DNA from: Muricea muricata
Taxonomy: Eukaryota; Cnidaria; Anthozoa; Malacalcyonacea; Plexauridae
Direction: 5' to 3'
Assembly (NCBI GenBank): GCA_963855995.1
Contig: OY979722.1
Coordinates: 6,170,001 to 6,234,000, forward strand
DNA: 64,000 nucleotides
A program made the position numbers and the translations under genes. The notes beneath the pieces were generated by a model. That model made no database searches, had not been told where the DNA came from, and saw only the letters and a program-made list of their open reading frames with translations. Every line of letters starts with the position of its first letter. Position 1 is the stretch's first letter. Shown here in pieces: positions 22,900 to 33,976 of the stretch.

Positions 22900-23797
22900 T
22901 CAGAGGCAATAGCCTTTTAATCTTGTCGAACGCTTCTTGCTGCTCATCACATCAAGACCACATTACTCCCTTTAAAGTAATTTACGCAATGGTGCTGCTG
23001 CTTCACTCAGCTGTGGAATGAACTTTGATAGGTACGTGACATTAAGAAACGTCGAAGAGATTTTCCATCATCTGGTGTCTGCATCTCCACTACGGCACGG
23101 ATTTTCTCAGGGTCAGCTTTCACACCTTCACTGGTTAAAACATGACCAACATCACAAGGACAACCACTGAACATCTGATGCATAGCTTTTTGGAATATGT
23201 TTGGAGCCGACTTTTACCGTACGGCAACTGTTTGAAATAATATATAGCGTCCATAAGATGTATTGAATGCAGTTTTTAATGCTGACTCATAATCCAAAGG
23301 AATCTGCCAAAATCCACGAGAAGCATCCAACCTTGTAAAATGCTGCGCTTTCGGCATACGAGCTATCACTTCCTCAAATGTTCTCATCGGGTGGTGTTCT
23401 CTTTGTATGGCTTCATTGAGGTCTTTCGGATCAATGCAAATTCGAATTACATCAGAATCTTTTTTTGTGCTACAACCATCTGGGACAACCACTCGGTTGT
23501 TTCTGTGACAGGCGCAATAACTCCTTTTGTGACCATAGGATCCAGCTCTTGTTTTACTTTGTCCTCAAATGCAACTGGAAACCGCCTCAGTGTCCTAACC
23601 ACTGGTCTAACATCAGGATCCAGCTTCATTTTATATTGTATAGATGATTCTCCTAACTCGACATCAAACAAATCTCGGTACTCATCAAGAATACTTTTTT
23701 TGGTTAGCGTTGAACTTGGTTTAGTTGTCATCAGCGACGGAGCTACAGGCTGTCTTTGCTTTGGTTTTGTGGAGTGGTTTCCCGAGGACTTGCACAA
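22900..23797 (-). pseudogene. Gypsy-like reverse transcriptase (palm deleted)
   Basis: The connecting and finger parts are clear: ILDEYRDLFDVELGESSIQY, VTETTEWLSQMVV, RICIDPKDLNEAIQREHHP, and RLDASRGFWQIPLDYES (first catalytic Asp region). A frameshift falls at about 23460-23490. After FNTSYGRYILF the sequence jumps within a few dozen bases to GHVLTSEGVKADPEKIRAVV, so the YxDD palm motif is missing. RNase H pieces follow in broken frames down to about 22560. Confidence 0.8.
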
Positions 23798-24521
23798 TCT
23801 TTAAAAATGATTCAACTTGCCACAGGATCGATCCCATGAGCCGGACATTGCTGTCTACCTTGAGCATGTACAGCTCCGCAATAACTACAGCTGACTTTGT
23901 CTTTATACGATTCTCTTTGCCAAGCATTTCTTCGGTCTTTCTTTCGCAAGACATGTATTTCTGTAGACAAAGAGACCGAGTAGACAGTGCTTTAATTCTT
24001 CGATCCGATAATCCATTTACTTCGCAAATGTGAATTGCTTTAGTCGACGTTAAGTCGTCTTCTCGCAGAAGTAATTTACGAACTGCGTTGTTTGTTATTC
24101 TGCAAACTAATCGGTCACGGGTCATTTCATCTTTAAGCTCCCCAAATCAACACGTTCTCGCTTTTACTCTAAAGTCTGCCAGAAACTCTTGAAATGAGTG
24201 TTTACCTTGAACTGCAGTATGAAACTTGTGTCATTCCATCGTGATATTTGTCTGTGGACTGCATATTTCAGCAAACTTCGCTTTGAGACACTCAGGATCT
24301 TCTCTGTTTTCGTCTGCTCTTTCGTATGAAAATGAATTTTCTCTTTGAATCGCTTCACTGCCCGCGATGTTCAACAGAATATACTCTTGAACTTTCTTCG
24401 ATTTACTGCTGTGTGCCGCTGCTGTAAATATGTCGTATTCCTGAACAAATCGTCGCCAATTTTCAGCCACATTTCCTTCGAACGAAAGTGGTTCTGGCTT
24501 TTGAAAGCCTGACTCAGCCAT
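23721..24521 (-). pseudogene. Gypsy-like gag and following region
   Basis: Starts MAESGFQKPEPLSFEGNVAE at 24521, with the NVAENWRRFVQEYDIF motif of metazoan gypsy gag. A frameshift near 24240 follows, then MTRDRLVCRITNNAVRKLLL with LREDDLTSTKAIHICE (end of the capsid-like domain). No intact zinc knuckle was recognised. A protease-like stretch (KTKSAVVIAELYMLKVDSNV) is weakly suggested. Confidence 0.72.
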
Positions 24522-24528
24522 GACACCA

Positions 24529-24635
24529 TGTAAATTGTGTTGACAAAAATGAACGTTTTATTGATAAAACTACAATTTATACCTATATAATATTTGCATA
24601 ATTATTAACGTAACAATATGTTGACTTCCGTTACA
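24529..24635 (-). repeat. 5' LTR of the gypsy-like element
   Basis: Begins TGTAACGGAAGTCAACATAT and ends ...AATTTACA, followed by TGGTGTCA. Confidence 0.78.
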
Positions 24636-24788
24636 CACGGGATCACCTAACATGCAAAATAACGTCCCCCCCTCTCCCTATCACTTTCAATGTTCTATCA
24701 CTCAATGCTTTCTCATGTGTCACGCAACTGAAAGTAACTTGTTAGGGGTATATTGAGTACAGAAGCAATAGAAAAATAAAAATCTAAC

Positions 24789-24984
24789 CTTCAGCACTGA
24801 CAAAGGTGATATGGGCAACGTCTGGTTGACAACGATCTAACTTTTCGACATCACCGCCACCAGTTCGTCTGTTGTTTTCAAAGAAAAGTTTTATTGTATC
24901 TTCGGATGTAATTGGGGAAAGGCCACTGACAATAACTGTTCGAATTTCGCCAAGATACTCTTTTTCATCATCTTGCTCAATTTT
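24789..24984 (-). CDS. Copy A exon 3: RRM2
   Basis: GEIRTVIVSGLSPITSEDTI (RNP2), LFFENNRRTGGGDVEKLD, then [12 protein letters not shown] (RNP1-like). Acceptor TTTTAG at 24986, donor at 24788, phase 0 in, phase 1 out. 196 bases, the same length as copy B exon 58719-58914. Confidence 0.88.
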
Positions 24985-25882
24985 CTAAAACAAAAAATAT
25001 TTTAATTCAGAATTAAAAAGATACGTGAGAACTCCTAAAAAAATCCTAACAAAGGCTGTCTGAGATTTGCTCAAACTTCTGGCTTTATATAATTACAAAT
25101 TTGTAATTGCTCTTACACACACACTCAGAAATACCCGATTTAAAAATAGAGGAAGTTAGCTGAAAAGAAAGATGTCGGCATCCTCGTTTGCATAGAACGT
25201 CAGATTCTGGCGCAGATGCCATCTACTACGAGAAACAAGCTCAGTTGATTTTTTCTTTTCCCCAATTAAGTACACATTGCATTATTCCCTGCATGAAATA
25301 CAACGATCAGGGGGAAAGATGCTTGAAAAACCAGGCAAGATAGCTCTACTGTGGTTACATACCCCTGAAAATACAAAAGTTTCATAACATTATACATGTT
25401 TCGCTCACTCTTCAGGCAATGTTGGAGGTTTTGAGGTTTAGCAATTAATATACATTTCAAATTTTTCAATATTCAATTGGTGTCATGTTGTATAACTTGA
25501 TTGTAAAAATTGTTGGCTTAACGTAAATGTGAAAAAAAATTGCGTTCACGTAATTGTGAAAATAGCAAATATTTGGCATTATATAACGATAGGAGTTGAT
25601 TCTAATCAGTCGTGCATCTGTCCTCTAATAGATCACGATTCTCGGCCTGCTTAACAAACAGATGACATTTTGGCACTGTCTGGTCAGTTATAGATACACT
25701 GTATGACGTCATGACTTGCATGGTGTTAAGAAAACAGTGACTCATGAGCCGCTTGGGCGATGTTCTTACCACATCATGACGTCTATTGTGTATCTATAAC
25801 TGATGAGACAACGGCAAAAATTATCTATTTGTTTTAAATAACTAACGTCCTAAAATGAGCAGTTAAATTTAGTTATAATTAC
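24985..25882. other. Copy A intron 2
   Basis: Contains the hairpin at 25658-25820 and a stretch (about 25395-25445) homologous to the copy B intron at 62030-62085. Confidence 0.55.
25658..25820. mobile_element. Hairpin MITE, about 160 bp
   Basis: Imperfect inverted arms (TTGGCACTGTCTGGTCAGTT... and its inverse ending AACTGATGAGACAACGGCAA), with internal TATAGATACAC and TGACGTCATGA / TCATGACGTC arms. No target duplication assigned. Confidence 0.65.
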
Positions 25883-26010
25883 CTCCTTCGAGTTTGATGT
25901 TTGAACAATAGTTCTTTTCTTTGGCACTGGTCTGGTTCGAAATGGCTTATCTGATATTTCAAGTTTATGGCCATCAATTTCGTGAGTTCGTTGTCGTACA
26001 TTTTCCAAAT
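25883..26010 (-). CDS. Copy A exon 2: end of RRM1 and linker
   Basis: [20 protein letters not shown] completes the first RRM (helix 2 and strand 4), then PFRTRPVPKKRTIVQTSNS forms a basic linker. Acceptor TTGCAG, donor GAG|GTAATT, phase 1 in, phase 0 out. Confidence 0.85.
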
Positions 26011-27140
26011 CTGCAATAAAATGTATAATGAAAAACATGTGAAGGCCTAATGATGCGTACAATTTAATATTTCTCGTTTACAAATGTCATTCTGCCGCAT
26101 AAAATCGAATGCTACATGATGAAAGATTTTCGCTCATTTGTTGACGGCGAAATTTGAAATCTGACGTTTCATGCTTGTTTATTCAACGCCAGGGTAAGAA
26201 TTGTACATGATAAATCCTGTGTTGTCGAAGATTGGCAAACTTTTTAGTTAATAGCTAATTATACATGTTCACGCGTGGGACGCGCGAGTCAAATGTTGAC
26301 ATGTTATTCGGAAAGTGCAGGATTGTACCGGTGGTTGTTGTTTTATTTGGCGGGGGTTTTTCGTAAAAAGTGTGAGAGAAAATTTAATAGAAATTAAAAA
26401 CCTGACTGTGATTGATTGTGATTTGTTTGGGGATACAAGGAGGCAATCCCCAACAGTGTGTTTAAAAGTAACGATAGATGCATAAAAATAGGTATCAAGC
26501 AGTAAAGTTTGAGTATCATGCAGTTATGTCTGAGTGAGAACAATGCGATACGTTAACCATACATGCATTAGTACACAGTGCTATTGTTGACATGAGTGTG
26601 TGGAATGATTCAGGACGCACCAATCATAATCCGCCATTGTCTTTGAACTGATAGTTCGAAAAAGCTTTCATCACATAAAATGTTTTCAATATTTTTATAG
26701 TTGTTTAGTTTTGGATCTAATTGTATCAATGACTGCAATTATACATCTAGCGTGCAATTCTTATAGTTGCCTCAATATATAATTATATTTGTTTTGTTTT
26801 GGTGCTGATTGTATCAATAACTGCAACTATACATCAAAGCGAGGCTAGTGAGGCTTCTTACGGAAAGATGTTTAGAGCGTGCGATACTCTTAAGCTCAGG
26901 TTGACTTATTTGGATTTTTTTTACTACTCAGTTGCTTTATTATTTAAAAAATGTTCAGCTCTTATCAGCGGCGTAAGCAGAGCTTTAATATAGGGGTATT
27001 TAATCGCATATTCACGCGCACGTTCTTCCCGACGAATTTCTATTGAAATTTACTTCAACAGAAATTCGTTGGGCAGAATGCGAATGTATGCATAGCCCCC
27101 CCCCCCCCCCATTAACACTATGATAACGCAATGAAATTAT

Positions 27141-27224
27141 AAATGATTTAATCTTAGGTTGAAATGATTTAATCTTAGGATGAAATTATTTAATCTTAGG
27201 ATGAAATCATTTAATCTTAGGATG
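27141..27224. repeat. 21-bp tandem repeat (ATTTAATCTTAGGATGAAAT type)
   Basis: Four tandem copies. Looser copies of the same TTAGGATG-containing unit recur at 63580-64000, at the equivalent place in copy B. Confidence 0.85.
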
Positions 27225-27276
27225 CAATTACATTACTCAACCTTACGATGTGTTGTGGGTTCAATATAAAGATGCA

Positions 27277-27830
27277 ACAAGACGCCTGCTAAGCCTAAGG
27301 CGTTCACTCCGCCTGCCAAAAAGCGTTCATGTTTTGATAAAGAACCTTCCTGTCCCTTTTTGTTCACTATTACATGTTAAAAATTGTGTTTTGTATATAG
27401 ATATTTCAGTAGAATTTGCGTTTGATTCTTGTGTAGAAATTGCTAAATTTCTTAAAAGTGGAAACACAACAGAAAATGACGGAAACACGCTCTCAAAACC
27501 TCACCGCGATACACCGCCCCTCGGTAAAGTTTCGCGGTGGAATTTGTCGTTTTAAAACATTTTGCATGAGAATCTTTGCATTCTGTACTTAAAACCTTCT
27601 TGCGGTTTAGATGTTCTAGCATACATTTTAAAATGCGTGTTTTGTTGACATATTTCGCTAGAAATTGAGTTTATTCGCCCTGTTTAGGTTGGCTCACGAG
27701 GCTTGTGCCCAGCGGTATCACCCATGAGCGCTGCACCAACGTGTGACACCGAAAAAAAAGAATACAGAAATGGGGCGAATTTAAAACTCCGCCTCGCCTA
27801 CGGCAGGGCTTCAAGCTCGCTTTTAATGAC
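27277..27830 (+). repeat. Dispersed repeat, copy 1
   Basis: Matches the inverted sequence at 47985-48455 over most of its length (for example GGAAACACGCTCTCAAAAC, CATTTTGCATGAGAATCTTT, GCGGTATCACCCATGAGCGC). Its left border carries GGCGTTCACTCCGCCTGCC, also found at 29221 and inverted at 54565-54583. Coding content was not recognised. Confidence 0.72.
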
Positions 27831-28867
27831 TTTAATTTTTATAGCATGAGCGACCAAAATTTTCTTCGTGCTGACGCAATATAAAGAAGCAAAACAGCAC
27901 TAAGTTTGGCAAAATTGATAAATTTTGATCCTAACATACCACGGCTGCTATAGTATTTGCGATCATGTATTTTGCTTTACAAACATCAATAGTTTGCAGC
28001 CTATACGACCTGAAAGAAACAGTAAGAATTGCGTGTGGCATTGGATTTTGTTTTAGTTTAGTATAGGACAGCTGTCTTGGGTTCAGGAGAACTACTCTAA
28101 AGCACGTCGTCTGACCAAATTCTAAGTCTAAAGTAAACACCAGATTGTGACGTCATTTCCTCGGCCGAGACGAAGTGGAGAGTGTTTGCCAAATCTCACA
28201 AGTATGGCTTCGCAGATGCAAAGTGAAAGTTGCTATTACCTGTACACTGGATTCATGTTTAGTCACATTTAATACCCTGTGCAGAAGAGGTTTCTGTAAT
28301 TGTGCTAGCTGTATATCAAAAGCCGAATTTATAACAATCAATACACAGACAGTATGCTCATTATGACTAAGTCAGGCGTTATAATTCTCTCAGTGCCATG
28401 CTCAGACAAAATTAATTACGTGAACAGATCTAGAATCTTCTGTGCTACAAATGAATGCAAAGCCGATTCTATGGAGGGCATTTCGACATAAAAACTATGT
28501 CAGCTTCCTGTAAATTCCACCGGCCACTACGCAAGGCGGGATAGAGCAAGTCCGTTTATATTATATATTATATATTTAATTTACTCTCCGGTAGTTTCGA
28601 TACAAATCACATTACGCTTAGTTTTGATATATTATATATCCTACACTGATTCATAAGAACCTTGTTGTCTTCATTTAACTGAAATTTAACAGCAAAGGAA
28701 CTATTTAAGAGTGTAATTGTACTCGTTTCTTAATTCGCATCTTGTTAGCTTCAACAAGCATTCAAGAGCACATCGTCGAATGTGACTTCCCCGCGTTTGA
28801 TTATTCATTCCAATTAAATCACTGCGTTGTTGAGGTTTAAGATTACCTGAAATTAATAACTACTTAC

Positions 28868-29030
28868 ACTCTGGCATCTCAAAAACTATAACCGCTCTGT
28901 TCCCATCCAATTTGCAAGCATCAAAATCCACATCGCCGCCTCCAGATTTCGAGCTGGATTGGAAATATATTGCCAGTTGTTCCAGGGTAATCTCAGGCGG
29001 TAAATCTTTCACATAAAGAGAACACGACAT
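28868..29030 (-). CDS. Copy A exon 1: N-terminal RRM
   Basis: Starts MSCSLYVKDLPPEITLEQLA, then IYFQSSSKSGGGDVDF and ...AVIVFEMPE, an RRM with RNP2-like (SLYVKDLP) and RNP1-like (GNRAVIVFEM) strands. Human PARP14 also opens with an RRM containing 'MYFQSPKRSGGGE'. The ATG at 29030 is the only Met in this open stretch, which extends upstream to about 29160, so an earlier non-ATG or spliced start is not excluded. It ends in phase 1 at T|GTAAGT. Confidence 0.82.
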
Positions 29031-31383
29031 CTTTTTCTTCTTTACAATAGCATTTTGAAGCAATATTTGAACACCAACTTCTCGAGCAGCAGCGCTAGCA
29101 GGTACGTGGCCACCAAAACATGAAGTGAAAGTGTTAATATTACTTGCATTCGCATATTAAATTAGGGTATTTTTCTTGGAAGGAACGCGTAATTCCAGGG
29201 AAAAACCTGAAAGTCATTCAGGCGTTCACTCCGCCTGCCCACCCGAAAATGCGCACAAGTTGAACGTCATAAAATAAATGCGTCGCGAGTGACTGCAGCT
29301 TATTTCCATTAAAAAATTGTTAGTACTCAGAGTATGACAGCACGTAACCTATAGAGTTTACACGTATAAGTTGTACAAGGTTACAGCCAATTCGTGGGTT
29401 GAATTGTTTCTTGCGCAGGGTCGCCGGAATGAAGGTAGGGCAAAGGGGGACAATGCAGACGGCAAGGGCAACTTTGGTCTTATGAATTATATTTATAAAG
29501 TGGTCGACGTAAACCCGCAAATCAGTAAACCAAGAAATTCTTATAATGCGGAAATCAAAAATCTATATGCAGTAATAACAATTTCGCTACAAATAGTTGA
29601 CAATAAATGGTTTTCAATGCTCAGATGATACGGTTCCGTCCACATATATACATTCATAAAGTATACTTTATAAAAGGGTACTTTTGCCCCCCCCCCTGCC
29701 CCCCTTGAGAAATGGCAAGGGGGGCGAGGCTCCCCCTGCGCCCCCCCCCCCCCTTTCCGGCGTCCCTGTTCTTGCGTAACTAAATCACATTTCGAACTTT
29801 TTGAAAATGAAATCTATCAAAATATGAATCAAAATATGAATAACATGATTAGTTGATTCGGGATATTTCTTTGTATCGCTTTACGCACTTGGAGACGGTT
29901 GAGGGCCGAATACACAATTTTCTACCTACTTCACGAACAGACATGCTTTCCACCAAATGAATGGCTTCATACCTTATAGGCATGGGTAAACCAACGCCAG
30001 GTTTATAAAATTTGTCAACTTGCTAGTTGTCAACATTTCTTAAAGATATTTCAAACTTCGCCCCATATGTTTGAATCGTTGTCCACCTCGTAGCCAGTGC
30101 CAATAAATCGTTGTATGATTGCATGTCAAACATGCCATGTTTACAAGCAAACGTTTAGGATTATTGGCCAATTAGATATTGTTTTAATTATTTTAGCAGG
30201 CATCAATTTTTTCTTCGCAAACACAGGTAAATAGAGCTCATATCAATTAAAGCTTTGTACGATTTGACCTAAAACGTGCCATGTTTGCGCGCAAATATAT
30301 CATGTTATTGGTCAATTAGATCGCGTTTTATCGTTAGGTATTCATAAGTATACATAATAGTATGCATGTATCGCGCGCGTGCACAAACCGCATGAAGTAC
30401 ATAACAACAAAGTGAAGGACACAATTTAGAAGAGGTAGGCCAAGAAATTTGTCATAATAATACAGTATTTTGGCAATTTTTTGACAAATATTTATCACAC
30501 ATATGAACGCCTATGTAATTTTTATATGAAGTATTTCTGTAATAATAGTACCTTAACAAATAACGGTAGATTCCAAATGCATCAGTCATAGATATAGTAG
30601 GTCCCAGATTGCCAACGCATACCTGGCGCGTGCGTCAGATGTATGAAGAATCTAAGATGGATTCTTACAAAAAACGTAGTAGTATTTTCCCTTACATCCT
30701 TCAAACTTCGAACGGGCCTGTTTTCGCCAATATAATTATCTATATTCGATCAGTCGTCGACAACCATCAACTGTCTAGATATACGTTTCAACGCCGTCCC
30801 TTGTCACAGTAATAATTAGCCATTACTTTCACACTTAACTCGTATTTTTGAAACACGTATACAACGCTTTGTCGTCCTATATATCCCGACGGTACCAGAC
30901 TGAATTCTATACATCACACTTCCACGACATCTTTCTTGTTTGTCCCATCTCTCACTGCTTGTCGAACCTTTGTGTTCCGTTTATACAGGATGTTTAAAAT
31001 AAGACAAACGATTGAAATACCATGTTGTTAGAATTTGAATGCCTTTGCACTTTGGTGAGGTCCGAAGTTCATAAGACCGACATTTATGCGTAAATAATTA
31101 ACAAAGCCCAATTTTATTCAAAAATTGCCTTTGTAAAATGAAATCCCAACGGCTAACAAACGTGCGCCTTTTAAAGTATTTTAATTTATTATTTAATCAA
31201 TGCGTGGGTTGATAAACCAGGATTTGCTTCATTCTTCAATTGTAAGACAAAACAGTTGGGCATTGAAGCATGCAAATCATGCTATATTCAGGCCTGCATG
31301 TTTTATACGTCGATGAGGAGAGTCATGTTCTACAAGTCTATCGTTTGAATTGCGAACGAAATGAGACGTATATAAAACGGCCC
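29031..31383. other. Intergenic region upstream of copy A
   Basis: The putative copy A promoter should lie here; no TATA or initiator is convincing. It holds inverted CAGGG-CGCCGGAA ends at about 29415-29430 and 29755-29775 around poly-C/poly-G runs (29690-29752), the helix-turn-helix fragment, and a diverged direct repeat (about 30130-30190 and 30276-30340). Confidence 0.5.
29852..30022 (-). pseudogene. Paired-type/Tc1-like helix-turn-helix fragment
   Basis: An open stretch reads DKFYKPGVGLPMPIRYEAIH, then LVESMSVREVGRKLCIRP and STVSKCVKRYKEISRIN before a TAA. The spacing of 'GLP-P--R--I--L' to 'VSK-V-RY-E' matches the first helix-turn-helix of paired domains and of Tc1/mariner transposases. 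An upstream stop (TAG) and the absence of the rest of a transposase make it a fragment. Confidence 0.5.
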
Positions 31384-31552
31384 TTAAAGGACATTGGCAA
31401 TAAATTTTTTTATTTCCGATATTAGTAGAATTGGACCCCCTGATTACGAATATGCTATTATCTTTCACCCAAATTGTTTCGTTCTCGAGATATCTCACCC
31501 TAAATATTTAGTTCGTCCGCCATCTTGGATCGATTTTTAAAAAAATTATCTT

Positions 31553-32280
31553 TTGGGTCACATGACCCGTGTGATGTCAGGTGCAGGGGAGAGCAAATTA
31601 AACAAATATACTTTATTAGGCGCATTTCGGGATTTCGTACTTCTAGTGAAGAATTTTGTGCTTTTCGATTATTCGAATGGAAAATACTACAAGAATCAAG
31701 TAGTTCAGGTATTACCCTATCAATTTGAACCTGAACCGGGCTTACAAACAAGCAATACCGGTGACGAGAGCGACTCGGAAGAAGAGAGTGCCGACTCGTC
31801 TGACGAGGAAATCGACCATGTCATGTGTTTGAGGCAAAAAATGCTTGGCGTCTTGAAAGCCTGAGCTGGTGTAAATGTGGGCATTGCACATTGAAACCAA
31901 AGGCTATAGAATCGTTTTGTTGCTACGAGAAAGCGTTAGAATATGATGAGTATGACGCATTGTTGAAGGAAGCCGAAGCACAAGGGGGCAAGTGTTGACA
32001 ACACAATGAACACATGCAGATTTTGAGCCAAACATGCTGTCAGAAGCGGTATTAAAAATAGACGTTTGTCGCTATCTTGAGGATAACTGGCCCTTGGATG
32101 ACGAAGATTTGGACAAAATGCACAAACTTTATAGACTGTTCGCGTTGCGTATTTCAGATTTTGGGTAAAAGGAACCGAAGGCCACTTCCTGCATGTGTTT
32201 ACACAAGAATCAGAGAACGATTCGCGTCGCATGACGGCCTTTATACTCATTTTAAATATGCCAAAAAATGGAAACGGTAA
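31553..32280 (+). pseudogene. P2X7 receptor intracellular (ballast)-like domain protein, frameshifted
   Basis: Frame 1 (31553-31864) gives VLPYQFEPEPGLQTSNTGDE, then a run of Ser/Glu/Asp and DHVMCLRQKMLGVLKA. A frameshift leads to SWCKCGHCTLKPKAIESFCC, which is the zinc-binding Cys cluster. Another frame gives ADFEPNMLSEAVLKIDVCRY and LRISDFG. The last reads QILGKRNRRPLPACVYTRIR, then DGLYTHFKYAKKWKR and stop. This order (acidic linker, WCxCGxC, CC, 'L..AVL...L', 'LGKRNRR-LPACV--IR') is the P2X7 C-terminal domain, here without any P2X channel part. Three frameshifts or stops make it a pseudogene. It lies wholly inside the TTAA-flanked element. Confidence 0.8.
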
Positions 32281-32407
32281 GCTTTTTTTGTATTTTTACT
32301 GTATAAGACAGTTGAGTGTAGGCTTTCGAAACTTTTGAAATTTGGCCAACTTTGTGCTAACATAATCCATGTACTAAATCAGCTTTAATGTGCATACAAA
32401 TTAATTT

Positions 32408-32760
32408 CTAAAATGTTAGTTTATAAAGTTGTTCATCATATAAAACTGCCTCACTCACGATTTTTACACTTCTCAATTTACAGTTGCATTTTGTGTCGCA
32501 CATTAAATCTTCACCCCCTACAACTGCATTTTTGGTGGCACATTTTCCTTGACAAGCACACGGTTTCTTAGCTGATTGTCTCTCTGTAATTGCAGGTAAA
32601 ACTGGCTTGCTGAACCGAGATTTTCGACTGGCCACCACTTGCTCCTTTGATGGACGTTCCTTCCCTTCTAAATACTGCTCAACAAGTGATTTTGGTTCAA
32701 CAGGTAGCACTTCATTGGCATAGACTTTAGCTTTCCTCAGTGTTGTACCTACTCCTAAGG
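32408..32760 (-). CDS. Cys-rich (CXC-like) C-terminal exon, unidentified
   Basis: Open reading from an acceptor-like TTAG near 32758: LRKAKVYANEVLPVEPKSLV, then EQYLEGKERPSKEQVVASRK, AKKPCACQGKCATKNAVVGG, EDLMCDTKCNCKLRSV, ending LYDEQLYKLTF and stop. The spacing C-x-C-x3-C...C-x3-C-x-C resembles half of a CXC (tesmin-type) zinc module seen in several eukaryotic transposon proteins. It runs convergent to the P2X7-like domain inside the same element. The function is unknown. Confidence 0.45.
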
Positions 32761-33976
32761 TGAACAGCTTCTTGTATCAGATTGTGTTTGTAATGCTATA
32801 TTGAATTGGTTGTAAATGTTGTGTTGAATAAACGAAAATAAGAAAAAACGAAATACAGTCCCCATTGTTGTTGTTGAACCAGCGAACGGGAGATTCTGAC
32901 AGTTTAACCGAACTAGTGCGAAGGATTTCCAACAAAAACCTAGGAGGTCCGTAGAACTGACGCTACTCTCTGTGTGACCTGTAACGATTATGTTAATAGC
33001 TACTAAAACGAATTCGCATTGCCATTATTTGCGCGTGGTCATATGTAAATCATGCAAAGTCATAGTAAACACTCTAGACGGCTAGAGTACAAATGTAGAG
33101 AAGTTATCATAAATAAAACAGATTCTAACTGGAAGTATTAGTGTGCTATTTGAGAGTCTCGTACGTTACACACCTACTAAATGACCTCCAAGCAAGCAAT
33201 AATGAAGGTGTTTATATAACGCGAAAGCAAAGAATTAAAACATATTGTACTCAGTCGTTACTATATAGCTAGTAGCTATTACTGTATTAGACAATAGTGT
33301 TCAATGAGCTACATCCTCAGAGCTATATATAATGAATAAACATAAGTTGTATCTGTATATATTACAAACGGTAAAAATTGAACTTGACCTGATATTTTGA
33401 GCTACATCCTGTTGATGCCCGCAACATTGTAAAAGCACCCAAATTATAACGTTACATCAACAGAACAGATAAACATTTAGTGTCTGGTAATTAGTCATAG
33501 CACATCACAGCCGTCACAGAGTAGCCCTGACCGCCGATAACGGTATGATAAAAGTCTACAAAGTACGCGAGCATATCAATTAATTGGCATAGTACCGATG
33601 ATGAAAGTGCTTTTACCGCCGAAATCAACGCATTTATTTTAGAAACACAGATGAAACACATAGTACAATAGTGGCACTAAATATTTACGCAGTTATACAA
33701 AAAAAAATGGGGTTCATCAGTATTTTTTGGATCAAAATCGTCTTAGAATGTATTTGTTCTAATACTATCGTATATTGATTTATTTCGTTCCCCCGCACCT
33801 GACGTCACAAATTTATTTCCGCATAAATTAGCATACCCGTTTTTTTTCAAGATGGCCGACGAAGGTAGAAAGTTTTACGATATTTCTAAGCAACTAAACG
33901 CGATGGACAAGTGAAAATACGTACGTATGTGTAATAGATATAAAGAATAAAAAAATCTATTGCCAATGTCCTTTAA

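Larger units (their letters stand above)
20965..24635 (-). mobile_element. Ty3/gypsy-like LTR retrotransposon with very short LTRs, degraded
   Basis: On the minus strand: LTR (24635-24529), primer-binding-like TGGTGTCA directly after the LTR end, gag from 24521, RT, RNase H, integrase, then a second LTR (21104-20965). The LTRs share TGTAACGG...GTCAACAT, GCAAATATTATATAGGTATA, AAACGTTCATTTTTGT and ACACAATTTA. They are only about 107 and 140 bp; the second contains an extra duplicated 5' segment. The element lies in an intron of copy A in the same orientation as the gene. The coding regions are interrupted by stops, frameshifts and an RT deletion. No convincing target duplication was found. Confidence 0.85.
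26011..28867. other. Copy A intron 1
   Basis: Holds a hairpin (about 27026-27080), a poly-C run (27096-27109), the 21-bp tandem repeat (27141-27224) and the dispersed repeat at 27277-27830. No host exon recognised. Confidence 0.55.
12295..29030 (-). pseudogene. PARP14-like gene, copy A, 3'-truncated (lacks catalytic half)
   Basis: Seven exons can be joined in frame with GT-AG junctions: 29030-28868, 26010-25883, 24984-24789, 19604-19362, 16115-15885, 15211-12981 and 12516-12295, about 1,138 codons with no stop. The encoded order is an N-terminal RRM-like domain, further RRM-like domains, KH-like repeats, macrodomain 1 and the first half of macrodomain 2. Every boundary and phase matches copy B (36408-62374). 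After 12295 the donor GTATGT is present but the next exon is absent. Reading through gives 11 codons and TGA at 12259-12261. Macrodomain 3, WWE and the transferase domain are gone. The reading frame up to the break is clean, so it may be a young truncated duplicate or an expressed catalytically dead form. Its introns hold a gypsy element and MITEs. Confidence 0.88.
31388..33972. mobile_element. TTAA-flanked 2.6-kb element carrying a P2X7-type ballast domain
   Basis: Ends AGGACATTGGCAATA and the exact inverse, each bordered by TTAA (31384-31387 and 33973-33976). Inverted similarity extends inward in blocks: TTCGTCCGCCATCTTGG at 31511 against the inverse at 33850-33866, and GTGATGTCAGGTGCAGGGGA at 31571 against the inverse at 33789-33808. 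The interior holds the frameshifted P2X7 intracellular-like domain (+) and a Cys-rich ORF (-). A TTAA duplication is typical of piggyBac-type integration, but the AGG terminus is not the usual piggyBac one and no transposase was found. Confidence 0.7.
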
